Numbered from the stretch's first letter, positions 42,607-55,361 are shown. The stretch is 64,000 nucleotides of DNA from Klebsiella variicola (GCF_000828055.2 NZ_CP010523.2:496001-560000); one strand, 5' to 3'. Notes: generated by a model not told the origin, from the letters alone. Made by a program: numbers and translations.

Positions 42607-43242
42607 ATGTTTAAACGCTTACTCATGGTCGCCATGCTGGTGATTGCCCCGCTGACCGCTGTCCAGGCGGCAGACCAGTCCAACCCGTATAAGCTGATGA
42701 ATGAAGCGGCGCAGAAAACCTTCGATCGCCTGAAGAATGAACAGCCGAAGATCAAAGCCAACCCTAACTATCTGCGCGACATCGTCGACCAGGAGCTGTT
42801 GCCGTATGTGCAGGTGAAATATGCTGGCGCGCTGGTGCTGGGCCGCTATTACAAAGAAGCGACCCCCGCGCAGCGTGAGGCCTACTTTGCCGCCTTCCGT
42901 GAATATCTGAAGCAGGCCTACGGCCAGGCGCTGGCGATGTACCACGGGCAGACTTACCAGATTGCGCCGGAGCAGCCGCTGGGCAGCGCAACCATCGTTC
43001 CGATCCGCGTCACTATCATCGACCCGAACGGTCGTCCGCCGGTGCGTCTGGACTTCCAGTGGCGTAAAAATACCCAGACCGGTAACTGGCAGGCCTACGA
43101 TATGATCGCCGAAGGCGTCAGTATGATCACTACCAAACAGAATGAGTGGAGCGATCTGCTGCGCACCAAGGGCGTTGACGGCCTGACCGCGCAGCTGAAA
43201 GCGATCTCCGCTCAGCCGATCACGCTGGAACAGAAAAAATAA
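42607..43242 (+). CDS. mlaC: Periplasmic phospholipid carrier MlaC
   Basis: A 211-residue periplasmic shuttle between the MlaA-porin complex and MlaD. The signal peptide (1-21) ends AVQAADQSN. The Tol-Tol-Ttg2 domain continues to the end ([20 protein letters not shown]). Its last base overlaps the ATG of mlaB. Confidence 0.96.
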   Translation: MFKRLLMVAMLVIAPLTAVQAADQSNPYKLMNEAAQKTFDRLKNEQPKIKANPNYLRDIVDQELLPYVQVKYAGALVLGRYYKEATPAQREAYFAAFREYLKQAYGQALAMYHGQTYQIAPEQPLGSATIVPIRVTIIDPNGRPPVRLDFQWRKNTQTGNWQAYDMIAEGVSMITTKQNEWSDLLRTKGVDGLTAQLKAISAQPITLEQKK

Positions 43243-43532
43243 TGACCGGGCAGCTGAGCTGGACTCGCGAGGGCGAGACGCTGGCGCTGCACGGAGAGCT
43301 GGACCAGGATCTGCTGGTCCCGCTCTGGGAAGCACGCGCCAGGGCGACGGAGGGGGCGACGATCATCGATCTCAGCCAGACTACGCGCGTGGACACGGCG
43401 GGCCTGGCGCTGTTAGTGCATTTTGTGGCACTGATCCGCCGTCAGGGGCGGGAAGCGCAGCTGATCGCGAAGAGCGAAAATCTGCAAACGCTGATCGGTC
43501 TTTACAACCTGCCTGTCGATATGATCCCATAA
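43242..43532 (+). CDS. mlaB: Mla STAS-domain subunit MlaB
   Basis: A 96-residue cytoplasmic STAS protein that supports assembly and activity of MlaF. The conserved DTAGLALLVHF motif (about 50-60) includes the Thr/Ser region needed for function. It overlaps mlaC by one base and ends the mla operon before a terminator. Confidence 0.95.
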   Translation: MTGQLSWTREGETLALHGELDQDLLVPLWEARARATEGATIIDLSQTTRVDTAGLALLVHFVALIRRQGREAQLIAKSENLQTLIGLYNLPVDMIP

Positions 43533-43567
43533 TCTTTTCAGTGCCTTAGCGTTGAAGCTATTCCGAA

Positions 43568-43598
43568 AGCCCCGGCAATCTTTTCGTCGGGGCTTTTT
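43568..43598 (+). terminator. Terminator of the mla operon
   Basis: AGCCCCG / CGGGGCT stem around a U-rich loop, then TTTTT. It separates mlaB from ibaG-murA. Confidence 0.88.
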
Positions 43599-43668
43599 GC
43601 TTGTTTAAGACCGCGCCACTTTCCTCTAAGATGTTGGGCTGTTTTCACTATCAGATAAATTTGAGCCC

Positions 43669-43923
43669 ATGGAAAATCATGAAATTCAGACCGTGCTGAT
43701 GAACGCACTCCCCCTCCAGGAAGTCCACGTCTCTGGCGATGGCAGCCACTTTCAGGTTATTGCTGTGGGTGAGATGTTCGATGGCATGAGTCGGGTTAAA
43801 AAGCAGCAGAGCGTCTACGCGCCGCTGATGGAATATATTGCTGACAACCGTATCCATGCGCTGTCGATCAAGGCCTTCACTCCGCAGGAGTGGGCGCGAG
43901 ACCGCAAACTAAATGGCTTCTAA
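43669..43923 (+). CDS. ibaG: BolA-family iron metabolism protein IbaG
   Basis: An 84-residue BolA-like protein (YrbA) that binds [2Fe-2S] with monothiol glutaredoxin and is induced by acid. The conserved [20 protein letters not shown] (about 20-39) holds the cluster His. It is nearly identical to E. coli IbaG and precedes murA by 53 bases. Confidence 0.95.
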   Translation: MENHEIQTVLMNALPLQEVHVSGDGSHFQVIAVGEMFDGMSRVKKQQSVYAPLMEYIADNRIHALSIKAFTPQEWARDRKLNGF

Positions 43924-43964
43924 GCTGTGGGGGGTCCCCTGCAGCGTATGTGAATTTTTAATAG

Positions 43965-45236
<1,272 letters not shown>

Positions 45237-45290
45237 CCGTGTCCTGACAGGGCCCCGGGGCGTTGGTTCGGGACCCTGTCGATTATCACA

Positions 45291-45563
45291 TCACCTGTCT
45301 GTCTTCTTTTGACGCATCATCTGCGTTCTGTCGATAAACTCATGAGTCACCGGGTCGTGGTAGCGTGACGGCCAGATGACCCACGGCTGCGTTTCCAGCG
45401 CCGTGGCGATAATCAACTCGCCTTTCGGCCAGGGGCGGGTCAGGGCGTTCGCCAGCGTTGAAGAACTCAGGCCGTGCCGTCGCGACTCTGCCGCCAGCGA
45501 TGTTCCCCGTTTACGTAACCCAGCAACAATATCGGCGGGATGCCAGTCGATGAACTTATCCAT
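45291..45563 (-). CDS. sfsB: Ner/Nlp-family DNA-binding protein SfsB
   Basis: A 90-residue helix-turn-helix protein related to the phage Mu Ner repressor (Nlp); in E. coli it was linked to maltose gene expression when overproduced. The HTH lies at about 15-45 (VAGLRKRGTSLAAESRRHGLSSSTLANAL). It converges on murA; the 54 bases between carry an imperfect GACAGGG...CCCTGTC stem. Confidence 0.88.
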   Translation of the reverse strand: MDKFIDWHPADIVAGLRKRGTSLAAESRRHGLSSSTLANALTRPWPKGELIIATALETQPWVIWPSRYHDPVTHEFIDRTQMMRQKKTDR

Positions 45564-45725
45564 AAATTCTCCTGGTGTTAAAGGTCCAGATCGTCCACAT
45601 GGGCGATGGGGACACTATACCCGCGTACTATGTAGGGTTCTAACAAGTTCTGTTAAGGCGCCAGAATATTCAGAATCTATCAAGATATTCGGAAGTTTAG
45701 GGAAAGAAGTGGCATTTTACTGGAA

Positions 45726-45750
45726 CTTTCCCGCGCATCGCGCGGGAAAG
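45726..45750 (-). terminator. Strong hairpin after ispB
   Basis: An 11-bp perfect stem (CTTTCCCGCGC / GCGCGGGAAAG) with a 3-base loop lies 10 bases past the ispB stop. Only TT follows on the minus strand, so it may protect the mRNA end as much as terminate. Confidence 0.6.
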
Positions 45751-45759
45751 GAGGGGGGA

Positions 45760-46731
45760 TTAATGATCGCGCTGGACCGCAATATGTGCCAGTCCAATCA
45801 AAGCTTCGCGCCACGGTGTGTCCGGGAGGATCTGCAGGGCTGCAATCGCTTTATCGGCTTCTTCTTCAGCACGCTTCTGCGTCCACTCCAGCGAACCGCA
45901 GGTGGCCATGGTTTCCAGAACAGCATCCAGCAGATGGCGACCATTGCCCTGCTCGATCGCCCCGCGGATCATCGCCGCCTGATCGGGGGTGCCATGATGC
46001 ATAGCATGCAGCAGCGGTAGCGTCGGTTTGCCTTCGTTCAGGTCATCACCGACGTTTTTACCGAGTCGTTCTCCGTCGGAGCTGTAGTCGAGTAAATCGT
46101 CGATCAGCTGGAAAGCGGTGCCGAGATAGCGACCATAATCCTGCAATGCGCGCTCTTCTTCCGCGGAGCAGTCGGCCAGCATTCCCGCACACTGCGAGGC
46201 CGCCTCAAACAGGCGCGCCGTCTTGCTGTAGATGACGCGCATATAGTTCTCTTCCGTGATATCCGGATCGTTGACGTTCATCAACTGCAGCACTTCGCCT
46301 TCGGCAATGACGTTCACCGCCTCCGACATGACCTCGAGGATCTTCAGTGAGCCTAGCTGGGTCATCATCTGGAAGGCGCGGGTATAGATGAAATCGCCAA
46401 CCAGCACGCTGGCGGCATTGCCGAACGCCGCATTGGCCGTGGCTTTGCCGCGACGCATGTCAGACTCATCGACGACGTCGTCATGCAGTAGCGTGGCGGT
46501 ATGAATAAATTCAATCAGCGCAGCAATAGTGACATGCGCGCTCCCTTGATAGCCCACCGCGCGCGCGGCAAGCACAGCAATCATCGGGCGAATGCGTTTG
46601 CCGCCGCCGCTGACGATGTAATAGCCTAACTGATTGATAAGCTGAACATCGGAGTTGAGTTGCTCAAGAATCGTCGCATTGACACCCGCCATATCTTGCG
46701 CGGTTAACTCATTGATTTTTTCTAAATTCAT
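45760..46731 (-). CDS. ispB: Octaprenyl diphosphate synthase
   Basis: A 323-residue trans-prenyltransferase that makes the C40 side chain of ubiquinone and menaquinone. The first Asp-rich motif is LLHDDVVDESD (about 81-91) and the second LIDDLLDYSSD (about 208-218). It is divergent from rplU across 260 bases. Essential in E. coli. Confidence 0.96.
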   Translation of the reverse strand: MNLEKINELTAQDMAGVNATILEQLNSDVQLINQLGYYIVSGGGKRIRPMIAVLAARAVGYQGSAHVTIAALIEFIHTATLLHDDVVDESDMRRGKATANAAFGNAASVLVGDFIYTRAFQMMTQLGSLKILEVMSEAVNVIAEGEVLQLMNVNDPDITEENYMRVIYSKTARLFEAASQCAGMLADCSAEEERALQDYGRYLGTAFQLIDDLLDYSSDGERLGKNVGDDLNEGKPTLPLLHAMHHGTPDQAAMIRGAIEQGNGRHLLDAVLETMATCGSLEWTQKRAEEEADKAIAALQILPDTPWREALIGLAHIAVQRDH

Positions 46732-46891
46732 CGCAAAAGCCGGGCCAAATGTCCTGTTACCATGAATCCAGGTGGGATCACAGAAGGATTAAGACAGAAT
46801 TAAAAGAAGATATGATTGTACTGAAAAATTGCCGTAGATAAACGTTGTCGTGAAAGTTGTGTTTTTTTTCTGCATTGATCGCTAATCGCTC

Positions 46892-46920
46892 TTGTCAAAG
46901 GCTCGCGTTTTGCGTAATAT
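46892..46920 (+). promoter_or_regulatory. rplU promoter
   Basis: TTGTCA (46892-46897) and TAATAT (46915-46920) are 17 bases apart. The start would be near 46927, with a leader of about 65 bases. AAGCGGAG just before the ATG is the ribosome site. Confidence 0.75.
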
Positions 46921-46946
46921 TCGCGCCCTATTGTGAATATTTATAG

Positions 46947-47303
<357 letters not shown>

Positions 47304-47323
47304 GACCTGAGGAGTAGATTTAA

Positions 47324-47581
<258 letters not shown>

Positions 47582-47609
47582 GTTTTTCGCGTCCCGGTAA
47601 CGGATGAAA

Positions 47610-47635
47610 GCCCCGCAACACGTTGCGGGGCTTTT
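47610..47635 (+). terminator. Terminator after rpmA
   Basis: GCCCCGCAAC / GTTGCGGGGC, a 10-bp perfect stem with a 2-base gap, then TTTTT. Confidence 0.92.
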
Positions 47636-47673
47636 TACATTCGTCTACTGGAAAATTTTGCAGGGAAACAGGC

Positions 47674-48639
47674 ATGAAGCAGCAGGCTGGGATTGGCATT
47701 ATTCTGGCGCTTACCACCGCGATGTGTTGGGGAGCGTTGCCGATTGCGATGAAACAGGTTCTTGAGGTGATGGAGCCGCCTACGGTGGTGTTTTATCGCT
47801 TCCTGATGGCCAGCATTGGGCTTGGCGCGATCCTCGCGATCAAAGGCAAACTGCCGCCGCTGCGAATTTTTCGCAAGCCGCGCTGGCTGGTTTTGTTAGC
47901 CATTGCCACCGGTGGCCTGTTCGGTAACTTCATTCTGTTCAGTTCTTCCCTGCAATATCTCAGCCCCACTGCTTCTCAGGTCATCGGCCAGCTATCGCCG
48001 GTGGGCATGATGGTGGCAAGCGTCGTGATTCTGAAAGAGCGCATGCGCGGTACCCAGGTGGTGGGCGCGTTGATGTTGCTCAGCGGGCTGGTGATGTTTT
48101 TCAACACCAGCCTGATTGAAATCTTTACCCGCCTGACGGATTACACATGGGGGGTAATTTTCGGCGTTGCTGCTGCAACGGTGTGGGTAAGCTATGGCGT
48201 CGCGCAAAAGGTGTTATTGCGCCGTCTGGCATCACAGCAGATACTATTTTTGCTGTACACTTTATGTACGATTGCATTACTGCCGCTCGCTAAGCCCGGG
48301 GTGATATCCCAGCTAAGCGACTGGCAACTGGCATGCCTGATTTTTTGCGGGCTAAATACCCTGGTCGGCTACGGGGCGCTGGCGGAAGCCATGGCGCGCT
48401 GGCAGGCGGCGCAGGTCAGCGCGTTAATCACCTTGACGCCACTGTTTACGCTACTGTTTTCTGATTTATTATCAATGGCCTGGCCCGATGTTTTCGCCAG
48501 ACCGATGTTAAACCTGATTGGTTATCTCGGTGCGTTTGTCGTGGTTGCGGGCGCGATGTATTCCGCCATCGGCCATCGTCTTTGGGGGCGTTGGCGTAAG
48601 CGAGAGGCGGTAGTACCGCTGCCCCGCTCAGGCGAATGA
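47674..48639 (+). CDS. yhbE: EamA-family inner membrane transporter YhbE
   Basis: A 321-residue DMT/EamA permease with ten predicted helices; the substrate is unknown. Two EamA repeats are seen: about 6-140 (MCWGALPIAMKQVLE) and 155-300 (ATVWVSYGVAQKVLLRR). The start at 47674 (MKQQAGIGI) has AGGGAAACAGGC upstream; an in-frame start at 47623 runs through the terminator and is rejected. It precedes obgE by 15 bases. Confidence 0.92.
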   Translation: MKQQAGIGIILALTTAMCWGALPIAMKQVLEVMEPPTVVFYRFLMASIGLGAILAIKGKLPPLRIFRKPRWLVLLAIATGGLFGNFILFSSSLQYLSPTASQVIGQLSPVGMMVASVVILKERMRGTQVVGALMLLSGLVMFFNTSLIEIFTRLTDYTWGVIFGVAAATVWVSYGVAQKVLLRRLASQQILFLLYTLCTIALLPLAKPGVISQLSDWQLACLIFCGLNTLVGYGALAEAMARWQAAQVSALITLTPLFTLLFSDLLSMAWPDVFARPMLNLIGYLGAFVVVAGAMYSAIGHRLWGRWRKREAVVPLPRSGE

Positions 48640-49833
<1,194 letters not shown>

Positions 49834-49856
49834 TCCTGACTTCGCTGGATCAAAAA

Positions 49857-49884
49857 GGGCCGCATCTGATGCGGCCCTTTTGTT
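49857..49884. terminator. Bidirectional terminator between obgE and dacB
   Basis: GGGCCGCATC and GATGCGGCCC form the stem, with CTTTTGTTTT on the plus side and AAAAA on the left, so both converging genes can end here. Confidence 0.9.
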
Positions 49885-51318
49885 TTAGTTGTTCTGGTAC
49901 AAATCTTTATACAAGCGGCTTTCAAAGCGGACCAGCGGGATGCGGCGATTACGCTGGTCGGCGGGTTCCACGGCGTAACCGGAGAGATATTGCACGAAGG
50001 CCACCTTTTGTCCGCTGGCGGTAGTGATAAAGCCTGCAAGGTTATAAACCCCCTGCAACGAACCTGTTTTCGCCGAGACTTTGCCATCCACGCCCGCCTG
50101 GTGGAGACCGGCGCGGTATTGCAGCGACCCGTCGTGGCCCGCCAGCGGCAGCATGGAGATGAAGTTGAGCTCGGTATCGTGCTGGGCGATATACTGCAGC
50201 ACCTGCATCATGGTCGCCGGGGCGATCAGGTTGTGGCGCGACAAGCCAGAGCCGTCGGCGATGATCGTATTGCCGAGATCGACCCCAGCCTGTTGACGCA
50301 GGATCTGGCGTACGGCATCGGATCCTGCCCGCCAGGTGCCTGGTACGCCGAAGCGGGCGTGGCCGATGGTACGAAAGACGGTGTCGGCAATCATGTTATC
50401 TGACTTCTTCAGCATGATCCGCAGCAGATCGTGCAGTGGAGCCGACTGGGTGGTGGCTAATACCGTTCCGGGGTCATTGGCCAGCGTCTGGCGCAGCAGC
50501 GTGCCGCTATAGGTGATCCCCGCCTGGGTCAGCTCCGCTTTGAGGATCGCCCCGGCGTAGCTGGCGCCATCCTGAATGGCGAAGGCCAGCGGCAGCGGCT
50601 CGCTACGCTGCGGCAGGCAGCCAGTGAGGGTATAGCGATTGAGATCGCCTGGCACTACGTCGAGCTCGCAGTACTGTGCTTCTGCTGAGCCGCGCGCCAG
50701 CGTTCGCACCTGGCTGAACATGGTGACCGGATAATAGGACGCAACGCGAATGAAGGCGAGATCGCCCGGTTTCTGCGCGCTATACAGCGAGACAGAGAAG
50801 CAGTTACGGTCGACAATTGCGGCCGCCGGCGGGGCGCTGAAGCACTGCGTCAGGTCGTTCCACGGCCAGCCCGGCGCTTTGTCATGGCTGGCGAAGACCG
50901 AGGTATCGATGAGCACATTGCCTTCGATACGCTGCACGCCAGCTTTTTTCAGCGTCGCCACCATATTGCGAATATCCTGCCGTTTGAGCGTCGGATCGCC
51001 GCCGAAGCGCGCAATCAGATCGCCTTTCAGCACGCCGCCGTCAAGTGAGCCTTTGGTTTCCAGCGTGGTGGTAAAGCGGAAATCGGGCCCCAGCTGCAGC
51101 AGAGCCGCCAGCGCGGTGATAACCTTTTGCGTACTGGCCGGGAGCGCCATTTGCTGGCTGTGATAGTCGATTTCCGGCGTCGATGCGCCGACCTTTTGCG
51201 CCATAAAGGCAAGGTTCGCACCGGCGGGAAGCTGGTTGATGTACTCGTCAATATTCGCCGCCTGAGCGCTAAGCGCTATACCGGCAGTCAATCCGATGAT
51301 AAATCTGGGAAATCGCAT
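49885..51318 (-). CDS. dacB: D-alanyl-D-alanine carboxypeptidase/endopeptidase PBP4
   Basis: A 477-residue periplasmic class C penicillin-binding protein that cuts peptide cross-links. The signal peptide is 1-20 (ALSAQA). The SXXK motif is Ser62-Lys65 (PASTQK), SXN is in KKSDN (about 306) and KTG in SAKTGS (about 418). The inserted domains II and III between SXXK and SXN are present. It is divergent from greA across 235 bases. Confidence 0.97.
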   Translation of the reverse strand: MRFPRFIIGLTAGIALSAQAANIDEYINQLPAGANLAFMAQKVGASTPEIDYHSQQMALPASTQKVITALAALLQLGPDFRFTTTLETKGSLDGGVLKGDLIARFGGDPTLKRQDIRNMVATLKKAGVQRIEGNVLIDTSVFASHDKAPGWPWNDLTQCFSAPPAAAIVDRNCFSVSLYSAQKPGDLAFIRVASYYPVTMFSQVRTLARGSAEAQYCELDVVPGDLNRYTLTGCLPQRSEPLPLAFAIQDGASYAGAILKAELTQAGITYSGTLLRQTLANDPGTVLATTQSAPLHDLLRIMLKKSDNMIADTVFRTIGHARFGVPGTWRAGSDAVRQILRQQAGVDLGNTIIADGSGLSRHNLIAPATMMQVLQYIAQHDTELNFISMLPLAGHDGSLQYRAGLHQAGVDGKVSAKTGSLQGVYNLAGFITTASGQKVAFVQYLSGYAVEPADQRNRRIPLVRFESRLYKDLYQNN

Positions 51319-51383
51319 AATCTCGCGCTAACAACCTGAAGCCAGGCCGTCATACTACGGTGCAACGCCCAGTAAAGTAAACG

Positions 51384-51472
51384 ATGACCCATAATGAACT
51401 TCGGGGTAAAATACCTATCAAATGAAAAATTGCTGCTGACCTGGGGAGTGTTTCCCGGGTCGGTTTCTTTTT
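51384..51472 (+). promoter_or_regulatory. greA promoter and terminated leader (GraL-like)
   Basis: ATGACC (51384-51389) and TAAAAT (51407-51412), 17 bases apart, predict a start near 51419. A GACCTGGG/CCCGGGTC stem (51438-51461) followed by a T-rich tract ends at 51472, 81 bases before the greA ATG. This gives a leader RNA of about 54 nt, like the GraL transcripts described upstream of E. coli greA, so part of the transcription may stop before greA. Confidence 0.6.
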
Positions 51473-51553
51473 GCTCGTGTCCTGCCTGTGGGCAGGGCAG
51501 GTGGCGGGGCGGAGCTCTCCGTTCCCTGAAGGAATGATAAAGAGGTATAACTA

Positions 51554-52030
51554 ATGCAAGCGATTCCGATGACCTTACGTGGCGCTGAGAAACTGCGCGA
51601 AGAACTGGATTATCTGAAGTCTGTGCGTCGTCCTGAAATCATTGCCGCTATTGCTGACGCTCGTGAACACGGCGATCTGAAAGAGAATGCTGAGTATCAT
51701 GCTGCGCGTGAGCAGCAGGGCTTCTGCGAAGGGCGTATCAAAGATATTGAAGCGAAGCTGTCCAATGCCCAGGTGATCGATATCACCAAAATGCCGAACA
51801 ATGGCCGGGTAATTTTTGGCTCAACCGTCAGCGTGCTCAACCTCGATACCGATGAGGAACAGACCTACCGCATCGTGGGTGATGATGAAGCTGATTTTAA
51901 GCAGAATCTGATCTCCGTGAACTCGCCGATCGCCCGTGGTCTGATCGGCAAAGAGCAGGATGACGTCGTGACTATCCGTACCCCGGGTGGTGAAGTGGAA
52001 TACGAAATTACTAAGGTTGAATACCTGTAA
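51554..52030 (+). CDS. greA: Transcript cleavage factor GreA
   Basis: A 158-residue factor that rescues backtracked RNA polymerase. The N-terminal coiled coil (about 1-75) has the acidic tip in [15 protein letters not shown] (Asp41 and Glu44 region). The globular C-terminal domain covers about 80-158. AAAGAGG is the ribosome site. Its leader carries an early terminator. Confidence 0.97.
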   Translation: MQAIPMTLRGAEKLREELDYLKSVRRPEIIAAIADAREHGDLKENAEYHAAREQQGFCEGRIKDIEAKLSNAQVIDITKMPNNGRVIFGSTVSVLNLDTDEEQTYRIVGDDEADFKQNLISVNSPIARGLIGKEQDDVVTIRTPGGEVEYEITKVEYL

Positions 52031-52072
52031 GGCGTATTTCCCGCTACGATGTTTATAGATTGTAAAGAAAGG

Positions 52073-52096
52073 AAAAAGGCCGCATAGCGGCCTTTT
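52073..52096 (+). terminator. Terminator of greA
   Basis: GGCCGC / GCGGCC stem with ATA loop, preceded by AAAAA and followed by TTTT. Confidence 0.85.
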
Positions 52097-52182
52097 ATCA
52101 ACGTCAGGAGCATGGCATTTTGCTCGCCTGGCCGCAGAAATCCCTCGTTTTACACAAAGTTGTGTCGAGATTCAGGATATTC

Positions 52183-52476
52183 TTAGCGTGGCAGCGAGAT
52201 CTTACGCTCTGGCGTTGGGCGGTACAGAACCAGCGTTTTACCGATGACCTGTACGTTACAGGCGCCGGTTTCACGTACGATGGCTTCCACGATCAAGGCT
52301 TTAGTTTCGCGATCTTCTGAGGCGATCTTCACCTTGATGAGCTCATGGTGCCCTAACGCTTGTTCGATCTCGGCCAGTACCCCTTCGGTCAAACCATTAT
52401 TGCCAAGCATAACTACCGGCTTGAGCGGATGTGCCAGACCTTTCAGGTGCTGTTTTTGTTTAGTACTCAGATTCAT
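52183..52476 (-). CDS. yhbY: Ribosome assembly RNA-binding protein YhbY
   Basis: A 97-residue CRM-domain protein that binds pre-50S particles. The GLAHPLKPVVMLGNNGLTEGV (here residues about 12-32, with the GxxG-type loop) is the family core. The start at 52476 (MNLSTKQKQHLKGLA) matches E. coli; an in-frame ATG at 52533 adds 19 residues without family match. It is divergent from rlmE. Confidence 0.94.
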   Translation of the reverse strand: MNLSTKQKQHLKGLAHPLKPVVMLGNNGLTEGVLAEIEQALGHHELIKVKIASEDRETKALIVEAIVRETGACNVQVIGKTLVLYRPTPERKISLPR

Positions 52477-52599
52477 CGTGTTTTTTTGCTTACGTTGGGA
52501 TTGAAAACGGGTCATTCTACCGCCATCTCCCATATATCGCCAAACTACCGCGTCGATTTTTACGCAGTAAAGTACGATGAACCCGAACGGGAATGTTAA

Positions 52600-53229
52600 A
52601 TGACAGGTAAAAAGCGTTCTGCCAGCTCAAGCCGCTGGCTTCAGGAACACTTTAGCGATAAATATGTTCAACAGGCACAGAAAAAGGGGTTACGTTCCCG
52701 TGCCTGGTTTAAACTTGATGAAATACAGCAAAGTGACAAAATTTTTAAGCCGGGGATGACGATAGTCGATCTCGGTGCTGCTCCCGGTGGCTGGTCGCAG
52801 TATGCGGTCACGCAGATCGGCAACAGCGGCCGCATCATCGCTTGCGATCTTTTACCAATGGATCCAATCGTTGGTGTGGACTTCCTTCAGGGCGATTTTC
52901 GTGATGAATTAGTCCTGAAAGCGTTACTTGAGCGAGTGGGCGACAGTAAAGTCCAAGTTGTCATGTCCGATATGGCGCCGAATATGTGCGGAACACCGGC
53001 GGTGGATATTCCCCGGGCTATGTATCTGGTAGAACTGGCGCTTGAAATGTCTCGTGATGTATTAGCGCCAGGTGGTAGTTTTGTAGTGAAGGTGTTCCAG
53101 GGCGAAGGCTTCGATGAGTATCTTCGAGAAATTCGCTCCCTGTTTACGAAGGTCAAAGTTCGTAAACCGGACTCTTCCCGCGCTCGTTCGCGTGAAGTGT
53201 ATATTGTAGCGACCGGGCGTAAACCATAA
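52600..53229 (+). CDS. rlmE: 23S rRNA 2'-O-ribose U2552 methyltransferase RlmE
   Basis: A 209-residue heat-induced methyltransferase (RrmJ/FtsJ) that modifies U2552 in the A loop. The SAM motif is [14 protein letters not shown] (about 57-70), and the catalytic tetrad K-D-K-E is covered by Lys38, Asp124 (SDMAPN), Lys164 (VKVFQG) and Glu199 by family alignment. ftsH follows after 90 bases, with an AU-rich hairpin between. Confidence 0.96.
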   Translation: MTGKKRSASSSRWLQEHFSDKYVQQAQKKGLRSRAWFKLDEIQQSDKIFKPGMTIVDLGAAPGGWSQYAVTQIGNSGRIIACDLLPMDPIVGVDFLQGDFRDELVLKALLERVGDSKVQVVMSDMAPNMCGTPAVDIPRAMYLVELALEMSRDVLAPGGSFVVKVFQGEGFDEYLREIRSLFTKVKVRKPDSSRARSREVYIVATGRKP

Positions 53230-53237
53230 CCGGCAGA

Positions 53238-53257
53238 TTTCAAACGAAAGTTTGAAA
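53238..53257 (+). other. AU-rich hairpin between rlmE and ftsH
   Basis: TTTCAAAC / GTTTGAAA, a perfect 8-bp stem with a GAAA loop, 9 bases after the rlmE stop. Without a T run it is not a standard terminator; it may mark an mRNA processing site within the operon. Confidence 0.45.
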
Positions 53258-53319
53258 GAAACTGGATATAGAGTATCCTGACGCTGTTTTTAACACAGTT
53301 GTAATAAGAGGTTAATCCC

Positions 53320-55263
53320 TTGAGTGACATGGCGAAAAACCTAATACTCTGGCTGGTCATTGCCGTTGTGCTGATGTCAGTATTCCAGAGCTTTGGGCCC
53401 AGCGAGTCGAATGGCCGCAAGGTGGATTATTCTACCTTCCTGCAAGAGGTCAATCAGGACCAGGTTCGCGAAGCGCGTATCAACGGACGTGAGATCAACG
53501 TTACCAAGAAAGATAGTAACCGTTACACGACTTACATTCCGGTTAACGATCCGAAGCTGCTCGATAACCTGTTGACTAAAAACGTCAAAGTTATTGGCGA
53601 ACCACCAGAAGAGCCAAGCCTGCTGGCTTCCATCTTCATCTCCTGGTTCCCAATGCTGCTGTTGATCGGCGTCTGGATCTTCTTTATGCGGCAAATGCAG
53701 GGCGGTGGCGGGAAGGGCGCGATGTCCTTCGGCAAAAGCAAAGCCCGTATGCTGACGGAAGACCAGATCAAAACCACTTTTGCCGACGTTGCCGGGTGTG
53801 ACGAAGCGAAAGAGGAAGTCGGTGAGCTGGTGGAATACCTGCGTGAGCCGAGCCGCTTCCAGAAACTGGGCGGTAAGATCCCGAAAGGCGTCCTGATGGT
53901 CGGCCCTCCGGGTACCGGTAAAACGCTGCTGGCGAAAGCGATCGCTGGCGAAGCAAAAGTACCGTTCTTCACAATTTCCGGTTCTGATTTCGTCGAAATG
54001 TTCGTCGGTGTCGGTGCATCTCGTGTGCGTGACATGTTCGAGCAGGCTAAGAAAGCAGCGCCTTGCATCATCTTCATCGATGAAATCGACGCCGTCGGCC
54101 GCCAGCGTGGCGCGGGTCTTGGCGGTGGTCACGATGAACGTGAGCAGACCCTGAACCAGATGCTGGTTGAAATGGACGGCTTCGAAGGTAACGAAGGTAT
54201 TATCGTTATCGCGGCGACTAACCGTCCGGACGTTCTGGACCCCGCGCTGCTGCGTCCAGGCCGCTTCGACCGTCAGGTTGTCGTTGGTCTGCCGGATGTT
54301 CGCGGTCGTGAACAGATCCTGAAAGTGCATATGCGTCGCGTACCGCTGGCGCCGGATATCGACGCGGCGATCATTGCGCGCGGTACCCCTGGCTTCTCTG
54401 GTGCGGACCTGGCGAACCTGGTCAACGAAGCGGCGCTGTTTGCTGCTCGCGGCAACAAACGTGTTGTTTCGATGGTTGAGTTCGAAAAAGCGAAAGACAA
54501 AATCATGATGGGTGCGGAACGTCGCTCCATGGTGATGACGGAAGCGCAGAAAGAATCGACCGCTTACCACGAAGCAGGCCACGCCATTATCGGCCGTCTG
54601 GTTCCGGAACACGATCCAGTCCATAAAGTGACGATTATCCCGCGCGGTCGTGCGCTGGGTGTGACCTTCTTCCTGCCGGAAGGCGATGCGATCAGCGCCA
54701 GCCGTCAGAAACTGGAAAGTCAGATCTCCACCCTGTACGGCGGTCGTCTGGCGGAAGAGATTATCTACGGTCCGGAACATGTTTCTACCGGCGCGTCCAA
54801 CGACATTAAAGTGGCGACGAACCTGGCGCGTAACATGGTGACCCAGTGGGGCTTCTCCGACAAACTCGGTCCGCTGCTGTATGCGGAAGAAGAAGGCGAA
54901 GTCTTCCTCGGCCGTAGCGTAGCGAAAGCGAAGCATATGTCCGATGAAACCGCGCGTATCATCGACCAGGAAGTGAAATCGCTGATCGAGCGTAACTACG
55001 GTCGTGCTCGCCAACTGCTGAACGACAACATGGATATCCTGCACGCGATGAAAGATGCGCTCATGAAATATGAGACTATCGATGCGCCGCAGATTGACGA
55101 CCTGATGGCTCGTCGCGATGTTCGTCCGCCGGCGGGTTGGGAAGAACCGGGTTCTTCGAATAACTCTGACAACAATGGCACGCCTCGTGCGCCGCGTCCG
55201 GTTGATGAACCGCGTACGCCGAACCCGGGCAACACCATGTCAGAGCAGCTGGGCGACAAGTAA
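53320..55263 (+). CDS. ftsH: ATP-dependent zinc metalloprotease FtsH
   Basis: A membrane-bound AAA+ protease that degrades LpxC, sigma-32, SecY and other targets. Two membrane helices (about 5-25 and 99-120) flank a periplasmic domain; Walker A is GPPGTGKT (about 195), SRH follows, and the zinc site is HEAGH (about 417). Two starts are possible: TTG at 53320 (647 residues), 9 bases after AAGAGG, and ATG at 53329 (644), which is the usual annotation but 18 bases from that site. Spacing favours TTG. The C-terminal recognition tail is intact. It is transcribed with rlmE. Confidence 0.97.
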   Translation: MSDMAKNLILWLVIAVVLMSVFQSFGPSESNGRKVDYSTFLQEVNQDQVREARINGREINVTKKDSNRYTTYIPVNDPKLLDNLLTKNVKVIGEPPEEPSLLASIFISWFPMLLLIGVWIFFMRQMQGGGGKGAMSFGKSKARMLTEDQIKTTFADVAGCDEAKEEVGELVEYLREPSRFQKLGGKIPKGVLMVGPPGTGKTLLAKAIAGEAKVPFFTISGSDFVEMFVGVGASRVRDMFEQAKKAAPCIIFIDEIDAVGRQRGAGLGGGHDEREQTLNQMLVEMDGFEGNEGIIVIAATNRPDVLDPALLRPGRFDRQVVVGLPDVRGREQILKVHMRRVPLAPDIDAAIIARGTPGFSGADLANLVNEAALFAARGNKRVVSMVEFEKAKDKIMMGAERRSMVMTEAQKESTAYHEAGHAIIGRLVPEHDPVHKVTIIPRGRALGVTFFLPEGDAISASRQKLESQISTLYGGRLAEEIIYGPEHVSTGASNDIKVATNLARNMVTQWGFSDKLGPLLYAEEEGEVFLGRSVAKAKHMSDETARIIDQEVKSLIERNYGRARQLLNDNMDILHAMKDALMKYETIDAPQIDDLMARRDVRPPAGWEEPGSSNNSDNNGTPRAPRPVDEPRTPNPGNTMSEQLGDK

Positions 55264-55297
55264 GCTACCGCTGTTGATGTCTTGTTTTAACCTTAAA

Positions 55298-55334
55298 AAC
55301 CCCGGGGCGCCCGCTCCGGGGTTTTTCTTTTTTT
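55298..55334 (+). terminator. Terminator after ftsH
   Basis: AACCCCGG / CCGGGGTT stem with a GC-rich internal loop, then TTTTTCTTTTTTT. folP starts 28 bases beyond, so read-through or its own promoter is needed for folP-glmM. Confidence 0.9.
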
Positions 55335-55361
55335 AACCTCTTCAGTCTCAGGGATTTTGTG

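Noticed and set aside
53240-53285. Heat-shock (sigma-32) promoter in front of ftsH
   Set aside because: A TTTGAAA sequence is present, but no CCCCAT-type -10 lies at a suitable distance; it is better explained as part of the hairpin.
53377-55044. Open frame of 555 codons on the minus strand opposite ftsH
   Set aside because: Antisense to an invariant essential gene with no start signals or domain; low-complexity composition.
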